A stretch of DNA of 64,000 nt, taken from positions 978,394,084 through 978,458,083 of the forward strand of contig OX336389.2 in assembly GCA_946902985.2 (NCBI GenBank). The letters run 5' to 3'. Under the pieces are notes generated by a model. That model did not search any database and was not told where the DNA came from. It saw nothing but the letters and a program-made list of their open reading frames with translations. The position numbers and the translations under genes are program-made. Positions 22,755 to 33,114 of the stretch are shown piece by piece. Position 1 is the stretch's first letter, and each line of letters starts with the position of its first letter. The stretch is from Meconema thalassinum. Taxonomy: Eukaryota; Arthropoda; Insecta; Orthoptera; Tettigoniidae.

Positions 22755-23278
22755 TAGTCCAGTCAAATTAGACATAAAAAGGGGCCCGACCTTGCAAAAT
22801 GTCATGTAGTTCTAATTTTTATATGCTGTTCGGATCGCTGCCAATAGTGAAAAACCAAATTTGCAACTTCGAAAGTCCTGTGCGAGCTGTGTATTAGCTA
22901 AAAAACAGCCAGATATTTGCACCCTTTTCAGTGTTTGCTCAATATCGTCTAAACTATACATCTGAGAGAAAACATTGTGAATACCGGTACCTGTTTACAA
23001 TTATATTACATTGTATACAATGTGAGTCCTAAGCGAGCTCTGTACGTTTAGTAGTTCCCGAGATACAGTTATTTAAAGATTGGATATTTTTTTAAGCAAA
23101 CATTGTTGGTTTTGGTCTCCTAATTGGACAAATATTGTAAAAAATTGTCACCCTATGATAAATGTCATTGATAATGAACTTTAAGTTTATTTGTTTGCCT
23201 TTAATTTGAGCTTTGACGGGTACCTGTAGGCTTAGTGTTTCTCCCAAAAGTGGCATGTAACAGAAAACCTTGAAAAAT
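22755..23278 (+). repeat. Left long terminal inverted repeat
   Basis: About 524 bp matching the reverse complement of 26002-26515. Examples of shared text are GTCCTAAGCGAGCTCTGTACG and TTCTCCCAAAAGTGGCATG read on opposite strands. Confidence 0.85.
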
Positions 23279-23536
23279 AGAAATAGGGTGAAATCAATTA
23301 AAACAAGTTTTGAGCGTATCAGACACCACGTATACATAGCAATGGTTTTATAATTATGGGAATGTTTCCGTGTTAATTATTTACTGAAATGATGTGTTAG
23401 ATTCCGGTACGTATAATATTACTTATAATGGCTTGTAGTTATTTGCGATCATTTGCTGTGTTATTTTGGTTTGAATATTTTTGTGTGATCATAGCGTCGA
23501 TATGCTTCAACTCTGCTAGTACTGGCTGGCATTATT

Positions 23537-25892
23537 ATGGATGAGGTAGAAATGACTGAGGAGGAAAGAACTGCAACTGAAATGATGCTACTTGAAAGTG
23601 AGAGGTCTCTCATCATGTTTGTAAAGGAAAACGAGTCTTACCAAATCCTAAGAGCCAAATTCAAAACTGTGGGTTCAATATTTTCGCATGTGTACTTTCA
23701 TAAAATATTCATTCAGGCAGCGCGTGCTGGTGATTGGAACCTTCAGCTGTATTCTGTCCATAAAATGCTACATTTTTTCATTCTTCTGGTCACTATTTCC
23801 ACGCAAAGAGTGCTCACCTATATCTGCAAGATATGATGGCTCTAGAAGATCGGATGGATCCTACTGAATTTAAGATGTTTACAGAAGGAGGATTTACTAT
23901 CCGCCGATCTGAAAAGTTTTGGTCTGGCCTATGGTCAGACTTAACAATTGAGCAAAAATTGATGTGGTCTATGAAAAGCTATGGTGGATTGACCCAGGGG
24001 CGTGGAATCTCCAGCAGTGTGCTAGTCCGGTGGACCGTAGGAATGGTGTTCATGGTAAACGTATGCGAGAAACTGGAACGTTTCTGCCACATCTCCTATC
24101 CTACTGGTGAACATTGAATCATCTCGAATCATTCGAGATAATGGTGATGCAGAAAAACTAAAAAACTGGTTTGTTCTCCACCCTCCATTTCCCATCACTG
24201 ATAAATTGGTATCCATCAGTAGTGGAATAGTTGGTGGCCCTAACATAAATTGCCAGCTGGCCCAACAATTGGGAACCGAAGGTGTTAAGAAAATCATTGG
24301 GAATACGTTTGATAAAGTAATCTTTAAACGTAAGGACAAAGTAGCCATTATTGTCATCCATCACCACCTCTGTTAAAGTGGGGAACAAGAGAGTGGTTGT
24401 CGAACCACTAACTATTTTCCAAAGAGTGTGCATAACAAAAAAATCGGACGAAGAACTGAAAGAACATTTTAAACATGAATTAGCCCCATTCCCAATTTCT
24501 TTGTTTAATGAACAGGGGGTGCGAAAGGGGACCAAGTCCAGTCTCTTCTCTGCTTTTACTCCACTATCCAGCCACACACCAGCTGACTCCAATACTTACG
24601 TTGTTTTGGATGGGGGCTATCTTTTACACAAGGTCGTCTGGCAGCGCAAAACGTCTAAAAGCCATTGTTTCAGGTTACATCAGCAACATTAAAAACCACT
24701 TTGGTAGCAACGTCTCGGTAGTCTTTGATGGTTATCCTGAAGAAGCCACTATTAAAAACACAAAAAGTGCTGAACGACTCCGACGATGTGCTACTCACTT
24801 CTGCAATGACATCATTTTTTGAAGAATCCACCATCATCCAATTACGTCAGAAAAGAGTATTGGCCATTGAGAACAACAAGAGGTGCCTCATCCCACATCT
24901 TTGCGATTCATTCGAGCAGCATGGCATACAAGTAAAAGTAGCCGAAGAAGATGCTGATCGGGACATCATTGCCATGGCACTATCCAAAAGTCCTACATTC
25001 GACCGTGTGATCATAGTAGGAGAATATGTTGACCTCCTCGTACTCTTCAATGGTTTAGGCTCAGGTGAAACTAACATCTACCTTCAGAAGAGTAGCAAAG
25101 GTGAAGCCGGCTGTGTCCATTACTCAAGCTCCTCTTTCACACATCGACCTGCTCAACACTCACCAGGCACAGTGGCTTTTTATCCATGCATTCAGAGGAT
25201 GTGACACCAATTCAGCCCCTTATGAGCATGGTAAAATCAAGTTAGCTAATATATATAAAAAATCCCCAACTTGTAGAACTGGCAGAACTGCTGTCAGACT
25301 TCAGTAACGAAACCATAGCAAAAGCTGGGAAGAAGTGCTTTATGTATTTGTACGGGGGTGATTTCCTAACATACTCCCTGAATAGCCTTCGCTACCAACT
25401 GATTTCTACATCTGCAGCCAACATCAATATCAACCTTGCTCGCTTGCCCCCAACAGTGGATGCAGCACGCCACCATGCTCACAGAACTTCCCACCAAGTT
25501 CAAAAGTGGTTGGGGGTTAACAAAATTCCTACGGATTGGGGATGGAAGCTTGATGATCAAGGGGTTACCCCTATCACTACAACTACGTGCTCCTACTGCA
25601 CATGATTTCCTGCAATTGCAGAAAAGGTTGCAGCGGCGGTTGCAGTTGCCGCAAAGCTGGGCTGATATGCTCAGCCCTTTGTCGATTTTGTGGTGGCAAA
25701 ATGTGTCAAAATGTGCAATCGCTTCAGCTAGAGGATTCGGTCGATGAGGAAGACATCCCCACACCTACATTGCTAGAACTGCAAAACGAGGCTGCGCCTG
25801 CTGTTCGGTTCAAAAATTCCTCCAATAAACTTGCACCATCGTCAGAGGATGATTTTTCGAGACCCATGCCATCACAAGTGAAGTTACGATGA
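23537..25892 (+). pseudogene. Transposon-borne FEN/XPG-like nuclease-fold protein with Cys-rich tail
   Basis: One gene now spread over all three plus frames. N-terminal part (23537-24117): family text such as FKMFTEGGFTIRRSEKFW and SYGGLTQGRGIS. Middle (24107-24470): ESSRIIRDNGDAEKLKNWF and INCQLAQQLG. Nuclease-like part: LDGGYLLHKVVW (~24605), VVFDGYPEEA (~24717), AEEDADRDIIAMAL (~24940), VIIVGEYVDLLVLF (~25012) and FRGCDTNSAPYEHGKIKL (~25190). The order of acidic motifs followed by a GCD...GK segment matches FEN1/XPG-type nucleases and their helix-two-turn-helix. The expected Asp-x-Asp pair is altered (GEYVD). Then YGGDFLTYSLNSLRY, DWGWKLDDQG, and a tail with nine Cys (C-x-C-x3-C-x3-C-x-C-x6-C-x3-C-x2-C-x4-C, ~25599-25695). 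At least five frame breaks. A family seen in many arthropods and cnidarians, in my recollection unnamed. Confidence 0.75.
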
Positions 25893-26001
25893 GACCTGTT
25901 GCTTCATAACTGTAAAATAATTTTAGATGTAAAGTTTTTCTTTTGTAATAAAACAAAATAGTACCAATGTGATCTCTCTTCTTTCATTTTTCTCAAATTC
26001 A

Positions 26002-26515
26002 ATTTTTCAAGGTTTTCTGTTACATGCCACTTTTGGGAGAAACACTAGGCCTACAGGTACCCGTTAATGCTCATAGTAAAGGTAAACAAATAAACTTTAA
26101 GTTCATTTCCAATGACATATCTCATAGGATGCGTATTTTGGACAATATTTGTCAAATTAGGAGACCTATAACAACAATGTTTACTTAAAAAAAAAACATC
26201 CAATCTTTGAATAACTGTATCTCGGGAACTACTAAACGTACAGAGCTCGCTTAGGACTCAAATTGTAGACAATTTAATATAATTTTAAACTGGTATTCCC
26301 AATACTTTCTCTCAGGCGCATAGTTTAGATGATATTGAGCAAACCCTGAAACAAGTGCAAATATCTGGCTGTTTTTTTTTTTGCTATTACACAGCTAGCA
26401 CAGGACTTTCGAAGTTGCAATTTTTTTTTACTATTGGCAGAGGTCCAAACAACATATAAAAAAATTAGAACTATATGACATTTTGCAAGGTCGGATGTAT
26501 ATTTTGACCGGACTA
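26002..26515 (-). repeat. Right long terminal inverted repeat
   Basis: Inverse counterpart of 22755-23278; it ends GGACTA, followed by the candidate target copy TTA. Confidence 0.85.
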
Positions 26516-26518
26516 TTA

Positions 26519-27183
26519 CGGAATTCATCCTAGTTGGAACACAAAACATAGATTTGCATTTTATAGTACTTTACATTTTTTTTTATGTAACTTAACATTT
26601 ATTATTTTATAGATCATCACATTCACCTTGGGATTAGATGGACGAATAACTATTTCTCAAGTTCACGAGAACAAAACAGCATCACTTTTATAGAACGCGC
26701 GCTAGTTTTTGGCCGGTCCGTATGCTTGCAAGTTTATTAAACGGGTATATCCCCAGCATCCACTGTCTGATGGCGGGAAAGGGGGCGTTATGTCAGCAGG
26801 GTGTTAAACAGTGATAGGTGTTTACAAGTAGGGGGCGGAGGACCATTATAGTAATGTCCCAACATGGTCCAGCATATGGCCTGACCCACGAGGCGCCCCT
26901 CTCCTCAACGGAGCAAGTAACTGCCGCATAGCCTTCCGTTTGAAATGTGCACCGGCCATAAATTTCGCTCGATCTATACATGCGGGCGAGGAAGTACCGA
27001 AAGTATCGCACTCCTGCGCTAGTTACATTGCAAGACGATCGTATCGGCAGTTCACGGAGCATTTCAGATAACATCGCTCACTCCACCCTTCCCTTGCTGC
27101 TATCAGCGGGCAACGACCTGGTGTCCAAAATTAAAGCAACAAACTGCTATTTCTTCGTCCTGTGGCTTATTCACGATATAATC
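26519..27183. other. No gene recognised
   Basis: Spacer between the long-TIR element and the copia element. The plus frame at 26980-27363 has no motif I know and runs into the copia LTR. Confidence 0.45.
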
Positions 27184-27188
27184 AGACT

Positions 27189-27426
27189 TGTTGAAGAGAA
27201 TGAACATTTCTCGTACTTTCTAATCTCGCTCGCATGTAAATATCGTTTGTCATTTGTCAAATGTATATTCTTTGACTTTATGTTCTTTGCCTTTTGTCTG
27301 TATTCTGTATCCTGTGTTCTTGTTCATTACAATCTAAGTCAACATTGTATTCGTGTATTTTAATCCGTTCATCCGGTGTTTAACTGATACAATAGAAACC
27401 CATGCATAGATCAAGTAGTTTCAATA
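27189..27426 (+). repeat. Copia 5' LTR
   Basis: 238 bp. Matches 35094-35316 with a few substitutions and a ~13-bp length difference in the TTCTTTGCCTTTTGTC region near 27280. Confidence 0.95.
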
Positions 27427-27441
27427 GGTTATGGGCCCAGA
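27427..27441 (+). other. Copia primer-binding site
   Basis: GGTTATGGGCCCAGA directly follows the LTR. This text is typical of copia-type elements primed by an internal part of initiator methionine tRNA. Confidence 0.8.
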
Positions 27442-27496
27442 CATAACGGTGTTCTGTGATCATTTTCTTCAGTGAACTTTAAAGTGAGAAGGCAAA

Positions 27497-28570
27497 ATGA
27501 GTGAACATGCTTCGAGTTCTTGTGCTTATGGGTTTCCGAAATTGAATGGTCGGGAGGATTATTCGAACTGGTCTTTTGGGATGTCAAATTATCTCAAAAA
27601 GCATGGATTGTGGGCCAGTATCCGAGGCACAGATGTGTTCCGACACATGATCGGAGTGACGAGAGAGCGCAGGCGGATATATGTCTCATGGTGGCTGTTC
27701 ACAATTATCCCCATGTTCGAGACTGTGCAAAAGCTAAGGATGCCTGCCATGCCCTTGAAAAGGCTTTTGAAGATAAAGGAAAGTGGAGGTATATCACGCT
27801 GATGCGAAATCTGTGCTCGATCAAGTTATCAGATTTCGATTCCATGGACAAGTATATTGGCGAGGTTATGTCAGTTACACAGAAGATAGCAGCTGTTGAT
27901 GAGCCTGTCTCTGATAAGTTTGTTGCTGCTATGATACTTCGAGGTCTTCCTGATGAATACGATAACTTAGTTATGACCGTAACCTCAACATCGGAGGAAC
28001 TACAGTTCATTCATTCATTCATTCATTCATTCATTTATTTGCAATGGGGGGTGTGTCCCCCGGTGGCAAATTGGATATACATAACAAATAAATAATTATA
28101 CATAACAATTCAATAACAATTATACAACAATTAAACTGGAGTATTTACACAAATAGTCAGTCTTTTCTTAAACACACCTATATGTTTGGACCGCATCAAG
28201 TCTATCTTGTTGGACGAAAGCTTTCGCCGAAGTCATGGTGAGAAGTCAGCTGATGGGGCAGCCCTGTACAGCAACACCAAGAAGGAAGTCAGGTATGTCA
28301 AGAAACCAAAGAGCTCTAGTGAAAAAGCAGTTGACAAAAGTTGTTGGAAGTGTCGGATTTGTGATGAAAAGGATCTCGGAAGAGGCACTTGTCCACAGAA
28401 GACAAAAGTTCAAAGTGCACCGAAGTGTCCAAAATCCAATAAAAGTCTGTTTTGGGCTTTAACTTCTCGCGTACCAAAGAATTGTTTCGTCATTGATTCT
28501 GGTTGTAGTGCTCACATGTCTCCTAATGTTAAGCTTATGTCAAATTATAAATGCAATGATGATCCTGATA
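27497..28570 (+). pseudogene. Copia gag and start of protease
   Basis: The capsid part starts MSEHASSSCAYGFPKLNG and shifts frame near 27640-27670. It then continues through MVAVHNYPHVRDCAKAKDA and MDKYIGEVMSVTQKIAA to SEELQ at about 28008, where LINE sequence is inserted. It resumes near 28186 (DRIKSILLDESF), with a degraded zinc knuckle (CWKCRICDEK, no GH-C match) and the protease active site FVIDSGCSAHMSP (~28487). The text stops at 28570, where the hAT-type element entered. Typical copia order; not functional. Confidence 0.9.
28009..28185 (-). mobile_element. Truncated LINE 3' end inserted in copia gag
   Basis: On the minus strand this ends TTGCCACCGGGGG, CCCCCCATTGCAAATAAATG, then a (TGAA)n tail at 28009-28036. 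It begins with a short frame (FKKRLTICVN) that looks like the very C-terminus of a LINE ORF2. The hairpin and tail design matches the LINE end at 19.1 kb. The right boundary is estimated from where copia gag text resumes. Confidence 0.7.
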
Positions 28571-28959
28571 CAATGGCGCAGCCAGGGGGGGGGGGGGGGG
28601 GGGGGGTGTTAGAACCCCCCATTGGAAAATCGGCAGGTTGTTATTTGTGTCAGTGGTGATGTACTGTTGTCGCCTTTCGGCCCGGGTCCCCATTTGTGGC
28701 TACACACGTCTTCATGACAACGTATAACCACAGTCTACCTACAGATCGCGAAGCTTGGCTCATATTTTTCTGCGGCCAGACAATAATGCTCTCATGCATC
28801 CTGCAAGAATGTGCCAACTTCGCTAATGTTGGTGTATGTTATTGTTGCTGGATTTACTGTATGTGAGCATTGTGAAAATGTTATATCTTTAATTTAACAT
28901 GTGCTTTACAAGAGGAGATGTGCAGTTCAATAAACAGATCTAATATTAGAAGAAATATT

Positions 28960-29242
28960 AAAATTTCAGTGTTGCTAAGTAACCTATATGATCGCTTTTC
29001 AGTCAGTCAACACGAGTGTACGGTACCCAATTAGATTAGGTGGGCAGTGACAATTTATCTCATAATGCCTGAAATAAAAAATACATGATTCGTTTATACA
29101 CTTAATAAAACACTTCTCACATAAATGGAGGGGGTTGTATGAGAAGCGTTTAATTAAATGTATAAATACTTATTGTATTATGAATTACACAGGAAATTAA
29201 TTGGGTGTATTCGTGTTGACCGACTGGGAAGTCAGACTGTTC
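28960..29242. repeat. Foldback made of Penelope-like terminal sequences
   Basis: A ~280-bp imperfect palindrome. Its left arm reads TTTCAGTCAGTCAACACGAG and its right arm, on the plus strand, TTCGTGTTGACCGACTGGGA. Both arms then share CCTGAAATAA and a TAATAAAACACTTCTCA-like core. The outer text matches the ends of the Penelope-like element at 47.5-50.1 kb (TTTTCAGTCGGTCAACACGA). No coding part is left between the arms. Confidence 0.7.
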
Positions 29243-29332
29243 AAATAGCAAGACGACACCCGAGTTTCCAAAGGACGCTAAAAGGTGAGATTTGATCTAT
29301 GGATTTTAGGCTAGTATTATAAAGCTTTTCAA

Positions 29333-29534
29333 GAGGAGCGTGATGGTGCAGTGGCTTAGCTGCTCGTCAATTACCCGGACGGCCGGAGTTCCAATCCCGA
29401 TGACAGTGGGGTGGAATTTTCACATGAATAATTACGTGGCGTCAGAAAGGCCATCCGGCCTTAAATCCCCGGCCAAAACCAAAATGAGCCTGATTGGCTC
29501 CGGTGACCACAATTAATTGGGATATGTAGTAGAA
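29333..29534 (+). mobile_element. tRNA-headed SINE with 20-bp target duplication
   Basis: 202 bp between perfect copies of AGTATTATAAAGCTTTTCAA (29313-29332 and 29535-29554). Box A is GATGGTGCAGTGGCTTAGC and box B is GAGTTCCAATCCCG. The body has GAAAGGCCATCCGGCC and GGCCAAAACCAAAATGAGCC, similar to SINE text I recall from orthopterans. Confidence 0.93.
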
Positions 29535-29593
29535 AGTATTATAAAGCTTTTCAATCAAACATCGGAACTAGGTCTTTAACTGGTTATAAATCA

Positions 29594-29823
29594 ATAATAA
29601 TGTTATTGGTTTTAGGTCCCTTTTAACTACTGTGGCTTTTAGAGACACCGGGGTGCTGGAAGTTTGCCGTGAAGGGGATCTTTAACGCGCCAGTAAATCT
29701 ACAGACAAGGTTCCCTCGCATTTATATACCCTTAAATGCCAGCTGACTGCGCCAGGATTAGATCCTGCAACCTTGGGAACATCAGGCGTGAACATTAAAT
29801 ACCGCTGAGCCACGGAGCCAGTC
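29594..29823 (-). mobile_element. tRNA-headed SINE with 12-bp target duplication
   Basis: 230 bp between perfect copies of GGTTATAAATCA (29582-29593 and 29824-29835). On the minus strand the head reads GGCTCCGTGGCTCAGCGGTA (box A) and GGTTGCAGGATCTAATCC (box B). The tail is ACATTATTATTG. It differs from the neighbouring SINEs in body. Confidence 0.92.
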
Positions 29824-29865
29824 GGTTATAAATCAGAAGCATTTCTAGGTAGGATATCTATGCAT

Positions 29866-30183
29866 GACTTTGGTGGCGTAGTCGGTAGCATGCTGAACTG
29901 CTATGCCCAAGTTCGCGGGTTCAAACCCAGTCGAAGTCGTCGGGCCCATGTCATAGATTTATGGCACGTAAAGGAACTTACAACTACAATTGGTAGTGTG
30001 TAGTCAAAATGTGTAGGCTATTGGGTTAGACACGCTCTATCAAGTTCAAACGTACGCCGTTGGGTCTCAGTGAGAGTGGCGTCTGGTAGCTTAAATTGGA
30101 ACTACTTGACATTGAAATTGGAAAACCTACGGGCGTTCATGTAAAATGCCCTGCTATGGCCATTGGCTGAAAATCAAATATAA
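29866..30183 (+). mobile_element. tRNA-headed SINE with 12-bp target duplication
   Basis: 318 bp between perfect copies of ATATCTATGCAT (29854-29865 and 30184-30195). Box A is TGGCGTAGTCGGTAGCATG and box B is GGGTTCAAACCCAG. The 3' end is TGGCTGAAAATCAAATATAA. Confidence 0.92.
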
Positions 30184-30195
30184 ATATCTATGCAT

Positions 30196-32690
30196 TTTGA
30201 AAATTAAGACATACGGTAGACTAAGTAAACGTAAAAGATATCTCAAACGCGTGCCGACGTTTTAATTTTCAGATGTAGAAAATGGCTATTTAACTTAATA
30301 GTCAGAGAGCTGATTTAATGAATAAAGATTTTGTACAATAACATAAACTTATTCTCGAATCCTTTGGAAGCAAGCCAATTTATGTCGTCAGGATAATGCT
30401 CACAAACTTATATGTGGTACACTGTTTGTTAATTCTCTTATGAAATACCTGGACTCCCACATGGCTGCTGTGAAGGTACGGTACACAATTGTTATTGCCG
30501 ATATTTTGTAAAATTGGCATTGTATTAATTTGTCAAATTCAGGAATGAAAGATTTCAAACCCACAGAAAAAATACGAAGTAGCCTACCTACAATTTAGCC
30601 ATTTTAGACCTTAAGATCTTTTTATACTTTTAGTTTCACAAATCACACTGGTATTTTTGCTAATTAACTATAATGTTAACGGAATAACTAGCTTTTGATA
30701 TGGTTATGAATTTAATATTATATTATACCCATACTATCACCTGGTATCTTAAAGGGGCCACTCAGCGTAAGCTTAAAAGGCGCACGGACGGTAGGTCTCA
30801 GACGCAATTCAGAAAAGCCGAGGTGAACAGCGAAACTCCAAACACTTATAGTCTACTCCTCTGAAGTCTTAATTCGACACGACTCGACAGTTTATGCTGG
30901 CCCAAGCTGGGGTGATGGGCTCGCTCACTAGCTCGTGAACTCGCTCCGAAGCTAGTAATTTAAATTTCCACTGAATGGAGATTGTTGGAAGAAATTAAAA
31001 CCTAAAATCACTTGGCGATGTATTAAAGATAAAGATATGCTGTCGCGGACTTCCTTGTAGAACTTTTCATGCTGACTAATTCTTACACTCATAGTATATG
31101 GATATTTTTATTGGTTTGCCCAGCGTAAGCTTAACAGGCGCACGGACGGCAGGTTTTCCTTCGACACGATTCACTGAAATAGTTATTGCTCGGCTTCCTT
31201 TGGTCATAAATGAATGTTTTCCTACAGAAACCTTCCTCGAGAAATTCTTTACTGAATGGTGAAAACCGCATCAAAATCCATTCAGTAGATTTAGAGATTA
31301 CCCGTTACATCCAGGAATCGTGGACTTGGTTTTATGTAGAGATTCCAGCGACTACAATTAAAACAAATACATTAATTTATAACTAGTATGGACTATGAAT
31401 TCTACGTAAGAGTCATTAAATACGTCACACAGCTGTACCTAGGGATACTTATAGAGGACTGAACTAATAAAAACAAAGCATTCTTTTTATGTTTCTATGA
31501 ATTAAAGGTGTACAGTATGTCAACATTGTGGCTTTTTTTTCTGTAGTAGTTGGTGATTTAACGAGACTTATGTTTACAATGGAAATAACACTCAGGTGAG
31601 TTAAAATTCAAAAACCCTTGCAAAAGTGAAATCATCTGTTCCGCGAATAACGTGCTCAAGGCAGTTGCCAGTTTGCTGGCCGCCGTGAGCGCTAGTGTCA
31701 CTTCACCTACAAAGAGGATGCAATTTCGTAGCACAACGAGCTTCGCGACTGTGTATTTTAGACTGTGGTAATACAACTCTGTCTTCTCAGGGTTGCCCAT
31801 CTCACTTTTCCCTCGCGAAATAACTTATAGCTTATTTCAAACTGAGGCTAGCGCCAAATAATTTTGAATCCCACACAGCGGAACAATATTAGATTTTCTT
31901 CTTTTCTTGGCGGGAGAGAAGTTATATGTAAATTAATTTAACTTTATTAAAAATAACGCGATTTAATAAAGAATTAGAAAATTCTATGGGTACATTGACA
32001 CTAATTTTGGGATCATTATTAACATCTTGAGCATGATATAAGCGTCAGCCGAGTTGATTCATATTACGTACATATATGTCCAGCAATTCCCCGAATTACG
32101 GTTAACTCCCAGTTACGAATGAGTGAAATTTGTCACCAGAGTAGTGTAAGCAATTAATCCTTTTTCCGGCTGCATGTAGCATTTGCACTATCACGAACCT
32201 CGGCTCAGGTGCCCCTTATGAGATAATAAATATAAATATAAATATAAGAAGGACCTTGGTAGGTGACAAAAATCTTCGAAAATGATGGTTTAGGCATTCA
32301 GGGCGATTGCAATATAAAACACAAGGTCGTGTTGGAAAAACTGAATAAACATGAAAATGAGTACCCGTATTGAATTACTCATAAATAAATCAACATGTTA
32401 CATCATGAGAGGACATGCCCACTTTTGCTGAGACCTCTGTAAATAATTTCTCTCGTTGAGAGATACGTAGTCTTCAGTAGCACAGATATATTTGTATTTT
32501 GTTCCTGTCAGGGGAACGGGAATGTTCTAGATTTACCATTGAGGTGAGACATTTTAGTCAAAAATTAACTTAATTTTTTAAAGAACTGATTTGTTTTTGT
32601 CTTTTGAGCATATTGTATTACTCGAAAAATTCGGGATCAAAATACATGAAACATTTCTTGTGTAATAATATCTCATAGAGAAATGGAAAA
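30196..32690. other. hAT-type element interior, no gene recognised
   Basis: AT-rich non-coding sequence. A ~30-bp phrase CAGCGTAAGCTTAAAAGGCG followed by CACGGACGG occurs twice (about 30764 and 31121). A TAAATA run lies at 32227-32247. The 80-codon minus frame at 31800-31558 has no motif I know. Confidence 0.5.
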
Positions 32691-33060
32691 ACTTGTAGAG
32701 TTGTTGTTAATTCATTTGAGGGGCTTGAGACACCTTGGTCATCAGCCCCGTGTAGTTGGGAGTGTGTTGAAGCTGTCTGGCAACCTGTATTGCTGTGATG
32801 ATTGTAGTTGTTTGCGTAAATGTATCTGGGACAGTGATGGAATAGACGCTCCGGGACTTGAGCAAGGTACTATCCCGGCAATTTCCTGTAGGGAGTGTGG
32901 CAAACCCCGGGAAAAACACACTCAGGATAACCGCTGTGAGCACCGGGATTCGAAACTACGATATGCGTACTTACCACAGCTGCTCTCGCGGCCATGGCGC
33001 ACGTTTGACGAGCGTGGCTACGCCGCGGGACGAAATGCTTGTAGAATTTGGCTTAAGTAC
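32691..33060 (-). repeat. SINE-like segment
   Basis: On the minus strand TTTCGAATCCCGG (about 32957-32945) looks like a tRNA box B, and the segment is GC-richer than its surroundings. The 127-codon plus frame is probably a chance frame over it. No target duplication was found. Confidence 0.35.
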
Positions 33061-33114
33061 CTATAACCCCCCCCCCCCCCATAGGCCGATCCTGGCTACG
33101 CTACTGTCCTGATA

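Larger units (their letters stand above)
22755..26515 (+). mobile_element. Long-TIR DNA transposon encoding a FEN/XPG-like nuclease-fold protein
   Basis: A 3.76-kb element with long terminal inverted repeats: left 22755-23278 and right 26002-26515, with TAGTCC at the left tip and GGACTA at the right tip. Both tips are flanked by TTA (22752-22754 and 26516-26518), giving a candidate 3-bp target duplication. The repeats are diverged by substitutions and small indels, so the copy is old. Inside lies one decayed gene (23537-25892). Of the superfamilies I know, Academ is reported to carry an XPG-type nuclease and to make 3-4-bp duplications; PIF/Harbinger also uses TTA/TAA. Assignment to either is unproven. 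Confidence 0.8.
28571..33106. mobile_element. 4.5-kb hAT-type element with nested repeats
   Basis: Bounded by a perfect 8-bp duplication TCCTGATA (28563-28570 and 33107-33114) and inverted ends CAATGGCGCAGCCAGG (left) and CAGTAGCGTAGCCAGG (read inward from the right), each followed by a G-run or C-run (28587-28606; 33067-33080). The copia protease frame resumes exactly after the second target copy. No transposase remains visible in 4.5 kb. The interior holds a Penelope-end palindrome (28960-29240) and three SINEs with their own duplications (29333-30183). Confidence 0.9.

Noticed and set aside
32683..33112. 127-codon plus-strand frame that looks like a Cys-containing protein
   Set aside because: Lies in a SINE-like segment next to the hAT tip, with no domain match I can name.
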